DNA from: Helicobacter sp. 13S00401-1
Lineage (GTDB): Bacteria; Campylobacterota; Campylobacteria; Campylobacterales; Helicobacteraceae
DNA length: 47,337 nucleotides
Assembly: GCF_002272925.1 (NCBI RefSeq)
Contig: NZ_MLAR01000012.1
Coordinates: forward strand, 1-47,337
Reading direction: 5' to 3'
Shown: piece after piece, positions 8,701 through 16,531 of the stretch
Position numbering within the stretch: the first letter of the stretch is position 1
How the letters are laid out: every line of letters begins with the position of its first letter
Position numbers and translations under genes: made by a program
The notes under the pieces: generated by a model
Database searches by the model: none
What the model was told of the DNA's origin: nothing
What the model saw: the letters and a program-made list of their open reading frames with translations, nothing else

Positions 8701-8732
8701 ACCCACCACCACACAATATCTATTATGTGGTG
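8701..8732 (+). repeat. Right 32-bp inverted repeat (putative crossover site)
   Basis: This is the exact reverse complement of 8485-8516, with the 26-bp imperfect palindrome at 8707-8732 and a TC core (GA on the other strand). The sequences outside the two arms are unrelated, so the shared region ends sharply at the outer edge of the palindrome. Confidence 0.93.
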
Positions 8733-8898
8733 GTATAGTGTTACGTTTAGATACTTATTTTTAATCTTAACTTTTTTATCTTATGTTTTTGGCTTAAGTT
8801 TTTAAAACTTAGTATGCTAGTGTGCATTTTTGAAAATTTGAGATAAAATTTTTAATGATTATCACCACAAAGTAACCACTACAATAAAGAACACAACT

Positions 8899-9489
8899 AT
8901 GAAAAAGATTCTGCTAGGCTTAATGTTATGCATGCTACTTGTAACAGAAGGCAAGGCTAATGACTTTAATGGCACAGACTGGTTTAGAGGTTTTGGTGAT
9001 GTTTTTACTTTGCTTCCTTTATACGCAGGGATTGCAAGTTTGGCTATGCAAGATTATGAAGGTTTTGGGCAAGTACTAGCTGGCAGTCTAGTTACTCAAG
9101 GCATAGTTGAAGCAAGTAAGAGAAGTTTTGAACTAAGTGCAAAACTTGGACATCCTGTAGAGTTTAGTCGTCGTCCAGATGGCGGGCATGACTATAAAGG
9201 TATGCCTAGTGGACACTCAAGTGGAGCTTTTTCAGGAGCTAGTTATATATTTTATAGATATGGTTGGAAGCCTGGCATCCCAGCCATACTACTAGCAACT
9301 GCAGTTGCTGCCTCACGTGTCGTAGCTAAACGTCACACTATAGCCCAAGTAGTAACAGGTGCAGTTTTGGCCTGGGGAGTTGGCTATCTTTTTACAACTA
9401 AGTATCAAAAGTTTGTAGCCATCCCAAGTATAAGCTCTGATGACTATGGCCATACTTTTTACTCTTTAAACTTTTCTACGAGATTTTAA
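8899..9489 (+). CDS. PAP2-family phosphatase-like protein, exported
   Basis: This 196-residue protein starts with a signal-like segment (KKILLGLMLCMLLVTEGKA), so it is probably periplasmic or membrane-tethered. PAP2 acid phosphatases remove phosphate from lipids such as undecaprenyl pyrophosphate, phosphatidylglycerophosphate or lipid A. The basic RRP element is at residues 91-93, PSGHS at 103-107, and SR...H at 139-146. The position that normally holds the charge-relay Asp (SR-x5-H-x3-D) is Gln150, so activity may differ from the family norm. The ATG at 8899 lacks a strong ribosome site. A TAAAAT at 8844-8849 is a possible own -10; the upstream inverted-repeat segment may also drive it. Confidence 0.82.
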   Translation: MKKILLGLMLCMLLVTEGKANDFNGTDWFRGFGDVFTLLPLYAGIASLAMQDYEGFGQVLAGSLVTQGIVEASKRSFELSAKLGHPVEFSRRPDGGHDYKGMPSGHSSGAFSGASYIFYRYGWKPGIPAILLATAVAASRVVAKRHTIAQVVTGAVLAWGVGYLFTTKYQKFVAIPSISSDDYGHTFYSLNFSTRF

Positions 9490-9626
9490 GAAAGCAAAAA
9501 AAGCTAACCTTAAAACTTTGACAGCAAACATAAAAAATAGCTAAAATGCATAAAAAGCTATATTAACGTCATCATAAAAGTTAGCGTTAAAGCAAAAAGC
9601 TTAAGGATCACTCAAAGGATAAGCTT

Positions 9627-10430
9627 TTGTCTTTTTCTCATAAAAAGCACCTAGGGCAGAACTTTTTAAAAGATACTCTTATAAAAGATAGAATCTTCTT
9701 ATCAATTCCCTCTTTTGCAAAAAACTTGCAACTTGTTGAGATAGGGACTGGATTGGGCGATTTGACCCAAAGACTTTTAGACTTTGGAAGAGTTGTAACC
9801 TATGAGATAGATGAGGACTTAAAAGCACCTTTAAAAGCTAAGTTTGAAAATGCTTTAAAGGATGGATCTTTAGAGATAAGATTTGAAAATATCATGGATT
9901 CCAAAGATAGCGCTATCTTTGAAGGCGAGTACTTTTTAGTAGCTAACCTCCCCTACTACGTGGCTACTGCCTTTATACTAAAGGCTTTAAGAGATGAAAA
10001 ATGTAAGGGCTTTTTAGTGATGATACAAAAAGAAGTAGCACAAAAGTTTTGCGCACAAAGTGGTGAAAAAGAGTTTTGCGCACTAAGCGTTTTAAGCCAA
10101 AGTCTTGGAAGCATGGAGTATCTTTTTGATGTAAAAGCCTCAAGCTTTGAGCCTATGCCAAAAGTAGATTCGGCTGTGATTTACTTTGTTAAGACTAAGG
10201 GCTTGATAAGTGATTTAGAATCTTTGCTGAAAAGGGCTTTTAAGTCTCCTAGAAAGATGCTTTTTAAGAATCTAGAGATAGATAAAAAAGAGCTAGAAGA
10301 GATTTTTGCCACGCTTAATTTAAGCATGCAGATAAGACCTCATCAAGTATCAACTGATACATATATAAAACTATTAAATCAACTACAAAAGGTAGGAAAA
10401 TGGAAAATAACAACGAAAGAAGTGACCTAA
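9627..10430 (+). CDS. rsmA: 16S rRNA (adenine1518-N6/adenine1519-N6) dimethyltransferase RsmA
   Basis: RsmA (KsgA) dimethylates two adjacent adenines in the 3' hairpin of 16S rRNA during 30S assembly. The 267-residue product opens with HKKHLGQNFLKD. The SAM-binding loop is LVEIGTGLGDLTQ, and the catalytic NLPY appears as VANLPYYVATAF near residue 110. PKVDSAVIYF and the C-terminal RPHQVSTDTYIKL helical domain follow. The start is TTG at 9627, with AAGGAT 6 bases upstream; no in-frame ATG is nearby. The 3' end overlaps the RNase J gene by 31 bases, so the two are very likely co-transcribed. Confidence 0.93.
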   Translation: MSFSHKKHLGQNFLKDTLIKDRIFLSIPSFAKNLQLVEIGTGLGDLTQRLLDFGRVVTYEIDEDLKAPLKAKFENALKDGSLEIRFENIMDSKDSAIFEGEYFLVANLPYYVATAFILKALRDEKCKGFLVMIQKEVAQKFCAQSGEKEFCALSVLSQSLGSMEYLFDVKASSFEPMPKVDSAVIYFVKTKGLISDLESLLKRAFKSPRKMLFKNLEIDKKELEEIFATLNLSMQIRPHQVSTDTYIKLLNQLQKVGKWKITTKEVT

Positions 10431-12811
10431 ATGAAGGTCAAAACAAGCATACTGAATCTAACCGCGAAAAAAACCAACAAAACACCCCCAAAGATGGAAG
10501 CCAAAATGTAAGGGAAAGAAAAAAGTTTTTTAAGCCTAAATTTAAAGAGTTAAAAGAAGGCAATAGCGAAGAAACAGAAGGTGCAAATACCACTCAAAAA
10601 AGATGGAAAAATAGACAAGATTCTAAAGCCCCTAGGGAAAATAGAGGCTATAAAGAAAACTACGAAGAAAGAACTAAGCCTACAAAAGATAAAGAATCTA
10701 AAAGTGGGGATGCTAGAGACTTTAACAAGAACAATCAAAAAGGCAACTTTGGCTTTAAAAAAGATCTTAAAAAAGGTGTAGAAACTAACACTAGAGCACA
10801 AAAAAGTAGTCTAAACCCTCACTATAAACTAAACCTTGGAACTAAGGCAAGCGTTAGGATAACTCCTCTTGGTGGTCTTGGTGAGATAGGTGGGAATATG
10901 ACAGTTTTTGAAACTGAAAACTCAGCCATAGTTATAGATGTAGGTATGAGTTTTCCTGATGAAAACATGCCTGGAGTTAATATCTTAGTGCCTGATTTTA
11001 GCTATCTTCAAACTATTAAACATAAGATTAAAGGAGTTATCATAACTCACGCCCATGAAGACCACATAGGCGCAGTACCTTATCTTTATAAGCTCATGCA
11101 GTTTCCACTTTATGGAACCCCTCTAGCACTAGGGCTAATAAGTAATAAATTTGATGAACACGGTCTTAAAAAGTGCCGTGATCTTTGCCACGTAGTTGAA
11201 AAAAGAAAGCCAGTGCAAGTTGGAGACTTTGAGATTGAGTGGATTCATATAACTCATAGCATCATTGATGCTAGTGCTTTAGCTATCACAACAGAGGCAG
11301 GAACTATACTTCATACAGGAGATTTTAAAATAGATCACACTCCAATAGATAATCTTCCTACAGACCTTCACCGCTTAGCATATTATGGTGAAAGAGGCGT
11401 TATGTTGATGCTTAGTGATTCTACTAACTCTCATAAGCCAGGAGTTACTCCTAGTGAAGCAAGCATAGGCCCAGCCTTTGATCACCTCTTCCAAAGTGCT
11501 AAAGGAAGAGTTATCATGAGTACTTTTAGCTCTAATATACATAGAGTCTATCAAGCAATATTACACGGGATAAAGTACGGTAGAAAAGTAGCTGTAATTG
11601 GCATGAGTATGGAAAAAAATCTAGATCTTGCAAGAGAGCTAGGCTATATAGATCTTCCTAATGACATCTTTATAGACGCCCATAAAGTGAACTCTTTGCC
11701 TGATAATGAAGTCTTAATAGTAACTACAGGTTCACAAGGTGAGCCTATGAGTGCCCTTTATAGGATGGCAACTAATGATCATAGACATATAAACATAAAA
11801 GGAGATGACTTAATCATCCTTTCAGCTAAGGCCATACCGGGTAATGAAGGCTCAGTTTCTAGCATACTAAATCTTCTTATGAAGGCAGGAGCAAGAGTAG
11901 CCTACCAAGACTTTAGTGAAATCCACGTTAGCGGACACGCCGCCCAAGAAGAACAAAAACTTATGCTGCGCCTTGTGAAGCCTAAGTTTTTCCTACCGGT
12001 GCATGGAGAGTACAACCATATAGCCCGCCATAAACAAACTGCTATCTCTTGTGGAGTTTTGGAAAAAAATATCATATTAATGGAAGATGGCGATCAAATC
12101 GAAGTTAATCCAAACTACATGAGAACAGTTAAACACGTAAAAACTGGTAAAGGCTTTATAGATAACAACACTAATAAATACATAGATAGTGAAGTAGTAA
12201 GTGAAAGAAATGCCCTTTCAAAAGATGGAATCTTTATACTAACTCTAAGATTTGATAATCTAAATAAAGAAGTACTAAGCCATAAGATAAATGTCTTTGG
12301 AATCTTAAATCAAAAAGATGAAGTTGCCTTTGGCGAAGAGTGTTTTGAAGCCTTACTAGCACATATAAATGTAATAAAGCCTTTTGTCTTAAAAGACTCC
12401 AAAGCCTTTGAAGCTGATCTTTTTAGCTTTTTTAGAAAACTACTCTTTAAAAAGTTTAAAAAATACCCTGCTATCTTAATCAATGCTTTTTTTACTAATG
12501 AAACCCCAGCAAAGCCAAAAGAACATGTAAGAGAGCAACATAAAAAACTATCTAAGGCAGAAGTTATAGAATCTAAAGAGGAAAAAGAAGGTTTTGAGGT
12601 AGAAAAAGACGAAAAAAGTCAAAGACCTGAAAGAAGCGAAAGGCCAGAAAGACATGAGAGAGCTGAAAGGAGTGAAAGAGGCGAGAAAACTCCAAGACCA
12701 GAAAGACCAGAAAGGGCTGAAAGAGCTGAAAAGTCACAAGAAAAAGGTGAGAGGAGTGAGAAAAGATCTCACACTCATGAAGAGCTTTTAGATGTTTTCA
12801 ACAAAGACTAA
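10400..12811 (+). CDS. rnj: Ribonuclease J with charged N- and C-terminal tails
   Basis: RNase J is the metallo-beta-lactamase/beta-CASP exo- and endonuclease that leads mRNA decay in epsilonproteobacteria, which lack RNase E. The 803-residue product has an Asn/Lys/Glu-rich extension of about 140 residues. The core then begins (RITPLGGLGEIGGNM), with metal-binding THAHEDHIGAVPY at about 216-228 and further signatures HTGDFKID, SDSTNSHKPG, TTGSQGEPMSA and HVSGHAAQEEQK. After the core comes a low-complexity tail rich in PER, AER and SER triplets (about 12600-12770). A long N-terminal extension is known in Helicobacter RNase J; the tail here is unusually repetitive. AAAGGTAGG precedes the ATG inside the rsmA 3' end. 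Confidence 0.94.
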   Translation: MENNNERSDLNEGQNKHTESNREKNQQNTPKDGSQNVRERKKFFKPKFKELKEGNSEETEGANTTQKRWKNRQDSKAPRENRGYKENYEERTKPTKDKESKSGDARDFNKNNQKGNFGFKKDLKKGVETNTRAQKSSLNPHYKLNLGTKASVRITPLGGLGEIGGNMTVFETENSAIVIDVGMSFPDENMPGVNILVPDFSYLQTIKHKIKGVIITHAHEDHIGAVPYLYKLMQFPLYGTPLALGLISNKFDEHGLKKCRDLCHVVEKRKPVQVGDFEIEWIHITHSIIDASALAITTEAGTILHTGDFKIDHTPIDNLPTDLHRLAYYGERGVMLMLSDSTNSHKPGVTPSEASIGPAFDHLFQSAKGRVIMSTFSSNIHRVYQAILHGIKYGRKVAVIGMSMEKNLDLARELGYIDLPNDIFIDAHKVNSLPDNEVLIVTTGSQGEPMSALYRMATNDHRHINIKGDDLIILSAKAIPGNEGSVSSILNLLMKAGARVAYQDFSEIHVSGHAAQEEQKLMLRLVKPKFFLPVHGEYNHIARHKQTAISCGVLEKNIILMEDGDQIEVNPNYMRTVKHVKTGKGFIDNNTNKYIDSEVVSERNALSKDGIFILTLRFDNLNKEVLSHKINVFGILNQKDEVAFGEECFEALLAHINVIKPFVLKDSKAFEADLFSFFRKLLFKKFKKYPAILINAFFTNETPAKPKEHVREQHKKLSKAEVIESKEEKEGFEVEKDEKSQRPERSERPERHERAERSERGEKTPRPERPERAERAEKSQEKGERSEKRSHTHEELLDVFNKD

Positions 12812-12816
12812 AGCAC

Positions 12817-13839
12817 ATGCCTAAAAGTTTAAATATAAAAGCTCCAAATGGAGAGAATTTAGATAAGAAAAACTTAAGTAAAGACTTTTTAGATGTTATA
12901 ACTAAAGAGGCCACTAGTCTTTTAGACTATGCTAAAAAAGCTGATATAAAAGATCTAGTTTCTATCATCAGCCTACTTTTAAACACAGAGGGCAAAGTAG
13001 TCTTTTGTGGTGTAGGCAAGTCAGCACTAGTTGCTAAAAAAGCCTCTGCTACTATGTCAAGCACTGGCACACCTAGTGTATTTTTACATGCTACTGAAGG
13101 GATGCATGGAGACTTAGGTATGCTTAGTACAAAAGACACTCTTATAGTCATAAGCTATAGTGGGGCTAGCAAGGAGTTAGTTGAAGTTTTGCCCCATGTA
13201 AGAAGGCTAGGAGTAAAAATCATCGCTATAACTAAAAGTAGAGATTCTAAGATGATATATGATTACATCTTGCCTTTAGGAGAGTTAAAAGAAGCCTGTC
13301 CACTAGGCATAGCACCCACTACCTCTACTACTTTAAGTCTTGCCATAACTGATGCCTTAAATGCTTGTTTGATGATAGAAAAAAACTTTAAGCCAGAAGA
13401 TTTTGCTTCATTTCACCCAGGTGGAAGCTTAGGGCTTGCACTTTTTGTAAAAGTAAAAGACTTGATGCAAACGCTTAATCTTCCTTTAATCTCACAAGAC
13501 ACTAAGCTAAAAGATGCGGTGCTTGTTATGAGTGAGTGCAAGCTTGGGTCTTGTTTGATAGTAGATTCTAAAGGCAAGCTTTTAGCAGTTTTAAGTGATG
13601 GCGATTTAAGGCGTTCTATGATGAGAGAAGACTTTGATCTAAGTAAGCCTGCACTAGATTTTGCTAACAAACATCCAAAAACTATTGATGATGCAAATCT
13701 ACTTGCATTTGATGCTTTAAAAATCTTAGAGTTTAATAAAATCCAACTTTTAGTAGTCATAGATAAAGATTCTAAAGTAAGTGGAATCTTGCACATACAC
13801 ACTCTAGTTAGTGCTGGTTTTAATGTAGCTAAAAGCTAG
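12817..13839 (+). CDS. kdsD: Arabinose-5-phosphate isomerase (KdsD/KpsF family)
   Basis: This isomerase converts ribulose-5-phosphate to arabinose-5-phosphate, the first step to the Kdo of LPS. The 340-residue protein has an N-terminal SIS sugar-isomerase domain (VVFCGVGKSALVAKKASATMSS, then ISYSGASKELVEVLP and GIAPTTSTT), followed by HPGGSLG and two CBS repeats to the C terminus. Length and order match KdsD/KpsF. It starts 6 bases after the RNase J stop, so it probably shares the rsmA-rnj transcript. The Kdo transferase gene waaA is also in the window. The symbol kpsF would fit equally well. Confidence 0.93.
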   Translation: MPKSLNIKAPNGENLDKKNLSKDFLDVITKEATSLLDYAKKADIKDLVSIISLLLNTEGKVVFCGVGKSALVAKKASATMSSTGTPSVFLHATEGMHGDLGMLSTKDTLIVISYSGASKELVEVLPHVRRLGVKIIAITKSRDSKMIYDYILPLGELKEACPLGIAPTTSTTLSLAITDALNACLMIEKNFKPEDFASFHPGGSLGLALFVKVKDLMQTLNLPLISQDTKLKDAVLVMSECKLGSCLIVDSKGKLLAVLSDGDLRRSMMREDFDLSKPALDFANKHPKTIDDANLLAFDALKILEFNKIQLLVVIDKDSKVSGILHIHTLVSAGFNVAKS

Positions 13840-13858
13840 TAGTTTCTAGCTACATTAA
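13820..13858 (+). terminator. Hairpin at the end of the rsmA-rnj-kdsD operon
   Basis: Perfect 12-bp arms TTAATGTAGCTA (13820-13831) and TAGCTACATTAA (13847-13858) surround a 15-base loop that contains the stop of the isomerase gene. A short T run follows about 5 bases later. It is probably the transcript end, though not a textbook intrinsic terminator. Confidence 0.45.
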
Positions 13859-14628
13859 GCATCTTTTTAAGAGCTAACACACTTTAAACTCCCATCTACA
13901 TGCTTAAAAAACTTACTAAAGTAATATCAACTTGTAATACTAAAAGCCCTATAATTTTTATATAGAAGCATTTTTTATAGGCAACTCCAGTCTATTTATA
14001 CTATTAACTAAATCTTTATTCCAATAGTTTCTTTTTTTTACCTGATATATTTTCTTTTAACCAAAGCGAAGCTTACTTGAAACTAGCACTAGTTGGCTAT
14101 AAGCAACTAGGGCCTTCTTTTTTTGGGAGAGCTTTTTTTAAATATGAGTTAAAAGGAGGGCCTTGGCATATTTCCATTTCTAGTAAAAATGGCTAAGTCT
14201 GCACTCTCTAGCATCCTTTTAACGCCACTTTTGTCAGTGCGAAATGGGGCTAGTTAACAGGCACATTTTATAGAAGTAGTTTGCATTTCTATTAAGTTTA
14301 TAGTTTTTATATTGTTATTACGATACAGCAGTTCTCATATATAGCCTTTTGTTTTTACGTTAGTAAAAATAAGCATGCGTAAGACTATGGGGGGCAATAT
14401 TTTATAAAATAAAACCAGGAGGATAAGGGAGAAGCGCCTAGTTTAAGATAGGGCCCCCCTCCTCCCCCCTTGCCAAAAAATACTAGTTTTATAAAAGTAG
14501 ATTCTATTAATAAAAAACTATCCATTTTAAAAAACTAGCTTATCCTTATGGTGTTTTTGATAAAAAGGCAGTAAAAAAGATGATAAGCACATAGTAAGCT
14601 TTAAGCCCACTATGTATCAAGATAAAAT
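13840..14628. other. Long non-coding interval with a decayed repeat copy
   Basis: No convincing coding frame lies between the convergent isomerase and transporter genes. The interval holds a decayed inverted copy of the repeat found at 44866-45400, a C-rich patch at 14452-14469 and AT-rich filler. Its base pattern is unlike the coding regions on either side. Confidence 0.7.
14055..14255 (-). repeat. Degenerate inverted copy of the dispersed repeat
   Basis: Read on the minus strand, this stretch lines up with landmarks of the 44866-45400 repeat in the same order: a gccc-A/G-tttcg start, TTTTTACTAGAAA followed by GCCAAGGCCCTCC (GCGAGGCCCTCC in the other copy), GCCCTAGTTGCTTA, ACTAGTGCTAGTTTCAA, then GGTTAAAAGAAAA. 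Many substitutions and small gaps separate them, so this copy is older. Confidence 0.6.
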
Positions 14629-16287
14629 CTAAATCTTTATAGAAAAAACATAAGTTGCTATAAATATAGTCGCAAGAGTTATGATAAAAATGCCTATGAT
14701 ATTAAGCCAGAATCCTGCTTTTATCATATCTACTATCCTTACATAACCTGAGCCATAGGCTATAGCATTAGGTGGAGTAGCCACTGGAAGCATGAAGGCA
14801 CAAGTTGCTGCAACTGCTACTGGTATAGTGAAAAGCAAGACATCACTACCATTGTAACCAAGCCCTATAGCCACACCTGCTATAACTGGCAAAAAGGCTG
14901 CAGCTGTTGCTGTGTTAGAAGTTATCTCAGTTAGGAAGATAACTAGGGCTGTAACTATAAGTATGATTAAAGCTATAGGCATAAAATCTAGGGTTGAAAC
15001 TTGATGGCCTATCCATAAAGAAAGCCCTGTCCTGCTAAACTCAGCTGATAAAGCTAGGCCTCCACCAAAGAGGATTAATATATCCCAAGGAAGCTTTTTA
15101 GCAGTATCCCAATCTATTAGCCTTTCTCCACTTCTATTAGCCGGGATGATAAATAAAAGCACAGAAACACTCATAGCTATAATGCTATCAAGACTGCTTA
15201 CTTTTATCTCAAAAGCCTTAAGTATAAAACCTAGGAAGATCCAACTAAGCGCAGCTAGCACAAAAAGTAGTCCTACTAGCCACTCAGCACTACTCACCTT
15301 ACCTAGTTTTTTGTACTCAGCATGTATGATCTCTTTACCACCTGGAATCTCTTTTATCTCAGGCTTAAAAAAGACAAAAACTAGCAAAAGCCAACAAGCT
15401 ATAAGCATAAGTATGGCTATAGGAAGCCCTACTAACATCCACTGACCAAAGCCTATATCTACGCCAAGTTCATTTTTCATATAGGCTATTAAAAGTGCAT
15501 TAGGTGGGGTGCCTATGATGGTTGCAAGAGAGCCAATAGAAGCTGAGTAAGCTATACCTAACATTAAAGAGATGCCAAAGTTTGTTCTAATGGCTGAAGT
15601 TCTTTTTTTAACTTCAGTTACTACATCTTTACCTTTATGGACTATCTCATTAACTATGCCGCCTTGTATCCCCTTACTTGCTACATCATCAAGATGTTTT
15701 ATATCGCCTTCAAGCGTGCCATCTTCTTTACCTGTAGTAAGTTTAGCAACTATATGCAGAACTGAAAGTCCAACTGGAAGCATCATAACTGCCGTAGCTG
15801 TATTACTAACCCACATAGATATAAAGCCTGTAGCTATCATAAAGCCCGCAACTAACCTTCTTGGACTAGTACCTACTAGTAAGACTATAAAAAGGGCTAT
15901 ACGTGTGTGAAGATTCCACTTTTGCATGGCTAGGGCTAAGATAAAACCACCCATAAAAAGATAGATGATATCTGATGCATAAGGAGTAGCAGCTGACTTA
16001 AAAGTATCAACGCCAAGAAGTGGGAAAAGCACCATAGGTAAGAGGGCAGTAACTGGCAAAGATATAGCCTCAGTCATCCACCATATGCCCATCAAAACTG
16101 CCACTGCTGCAACTATAGGAAGGCCATCAACATAAAGCTTTTTACCTTTTGAGGCAGCTAGGGCTATATCCCCTGCATTACTAGGTATAAAGTACCAAAC
16201 TAGCAAGGCAGCTATGATACCTACAAAAAACCCACTCCACCGGATAATGTTAGTTTTTCTATCTAAAGTTACAACTTGATTCCCCAC
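14629..16287 (-). CDS. DASS-family Na+/dicarboxylate (SLC13-type) transporter
   Basis: This 552-residue inner-membrane protein imports di- or tricarboxylates, or sulfate, with sodium (divalent anion:Na+ symporter family). It has many hydrophobic segments and the paired substrate/Na+ motifs SNTATAVMMLPV (first half) and TSNTATAAAFLPV (second half). Each is followed by its TPPNA partner: GTPPNALLIAYM and VATPPNAIAYGSG. A charged loop of about 50 residues (about 190-240) separates the early helices. The start is a GTG at 16287 with AAGGAG five bases upstream. It is transcribed alone, convergent with the isomerase gene. The substrate is not decided by sequence; C4-dicarboxylate or citrate is plausible. 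Confidence 0.92.
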   Translation of the reverse strand: MGNQVVTLDRKTNIIRWSGFFVGIIAALLVWYFIPSNAGDIALAASKGKKLYVDGLPIVAAVAVLMGIWWMTEAISLPVTALLPMVLFPLLGVDTFKSAATPYASDIIYLFMGGFILALAMQKWNLHTRIALFIVLLVGTSPRRLVAGFMIATGFISMWVSNTATAVMMLPVGLSVLHIVAKLTTGKEDGTLEGDIKHLDDVASKGIQGGIVNEIVHKGKDVVTEVKKRTSAIRTNFGISLMLGIAYSASIGSLATIIGTPPNALLIAYMKNELGVDIGFGQWMLVGLPIAILMLIACWLLLVFVFFKPEIKEIPGGKEIIHAEYKKLGKVSSAEWLVGLLFVLAALSWIFLGFILKAFEIKVSSLDSIIAMSVSVLLFIIPANRSGERLIDWDTAKKLPWDILILFGGGLALSAEFSRTGLSLWIGHQVSTLDFMPIALIILIVTALVIFLTEITSNTATAAAFLPVIAGVAIGLGYNGSDVLLFTIPVAVAATCAFMLPVATPPNAIAYGSGYVRIVDMIKAGFWLNIIGIFIITLATIFIATYVFSIKI

Positions 16288-16495
16288 TGAAACTCCTTGT
16301 TAGTTTTTAATAAGCCTGTTTTTGGTCTATTGGGCTATTGACATAAATACTACAAGAAAAGCTTCCTTAAAGCAAACTATTAACGTAACATTTATAATTA
16401 TGTGAGTAAAAATTGATAAAAGGTGTAAAAAAATAACATTTCTTGATAAGAATATCTATTTTTGTTTGCCTATAAAATCTACAAGCATTAACTCC

Positions 16496-16521
16496 ACTAA
16501 GACTTAAGCTTAAGTCTTAGT
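16496..16521. terminator. Perfect 26-bp palindrome downstream of obgE
   Basis: ACTAAGACTTAAG followed directly by its reverse complement lies 10 bases beyond the obgE stop. It can form a strong hairpin in the obgE transcript but lacks a downstream U run, so it may act as a 3' stability element or as a DNA-binding site instead of an intrinsic terminator. Confidence 0.5.
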
Positions 16522-16531
16522 AATATATAAA

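Larger units (their letters stand above)
8485..8732. other. Candidate invertible promoter segment upstream of the glycan operon
   Basis: A 184-bp spacer (8517-8700) lies between perfect 32-bp inverted repeats. It separates the leftward glycan operon (first ATG at 8461) from the rightward PAP2 gene (8899). The spacer holds a TGTTATAAT extended -10 pointing right, and only a weaker TATAAC facing left near the left arm. Inversion would bring the stronger element to within about 70 bases of the operon's first codon. No recombinase gene is in the window. A MITE is an alternative, although I see no target-site duplication. Confidence 0.55.

Noticed and set aside
8485-8732. The two inverted-repeat arms as ordinary terminators
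   Set aside because: Neither arm is followed by a T run, they are identical over 32 bp, and both lie upstream of genes instead of downstream.
14452-14469. C-runs as a phase-variable tract
   Set aside because: They are interrupted runs (C6 and shorter) in non-coding DNA, with no gene start nearby.
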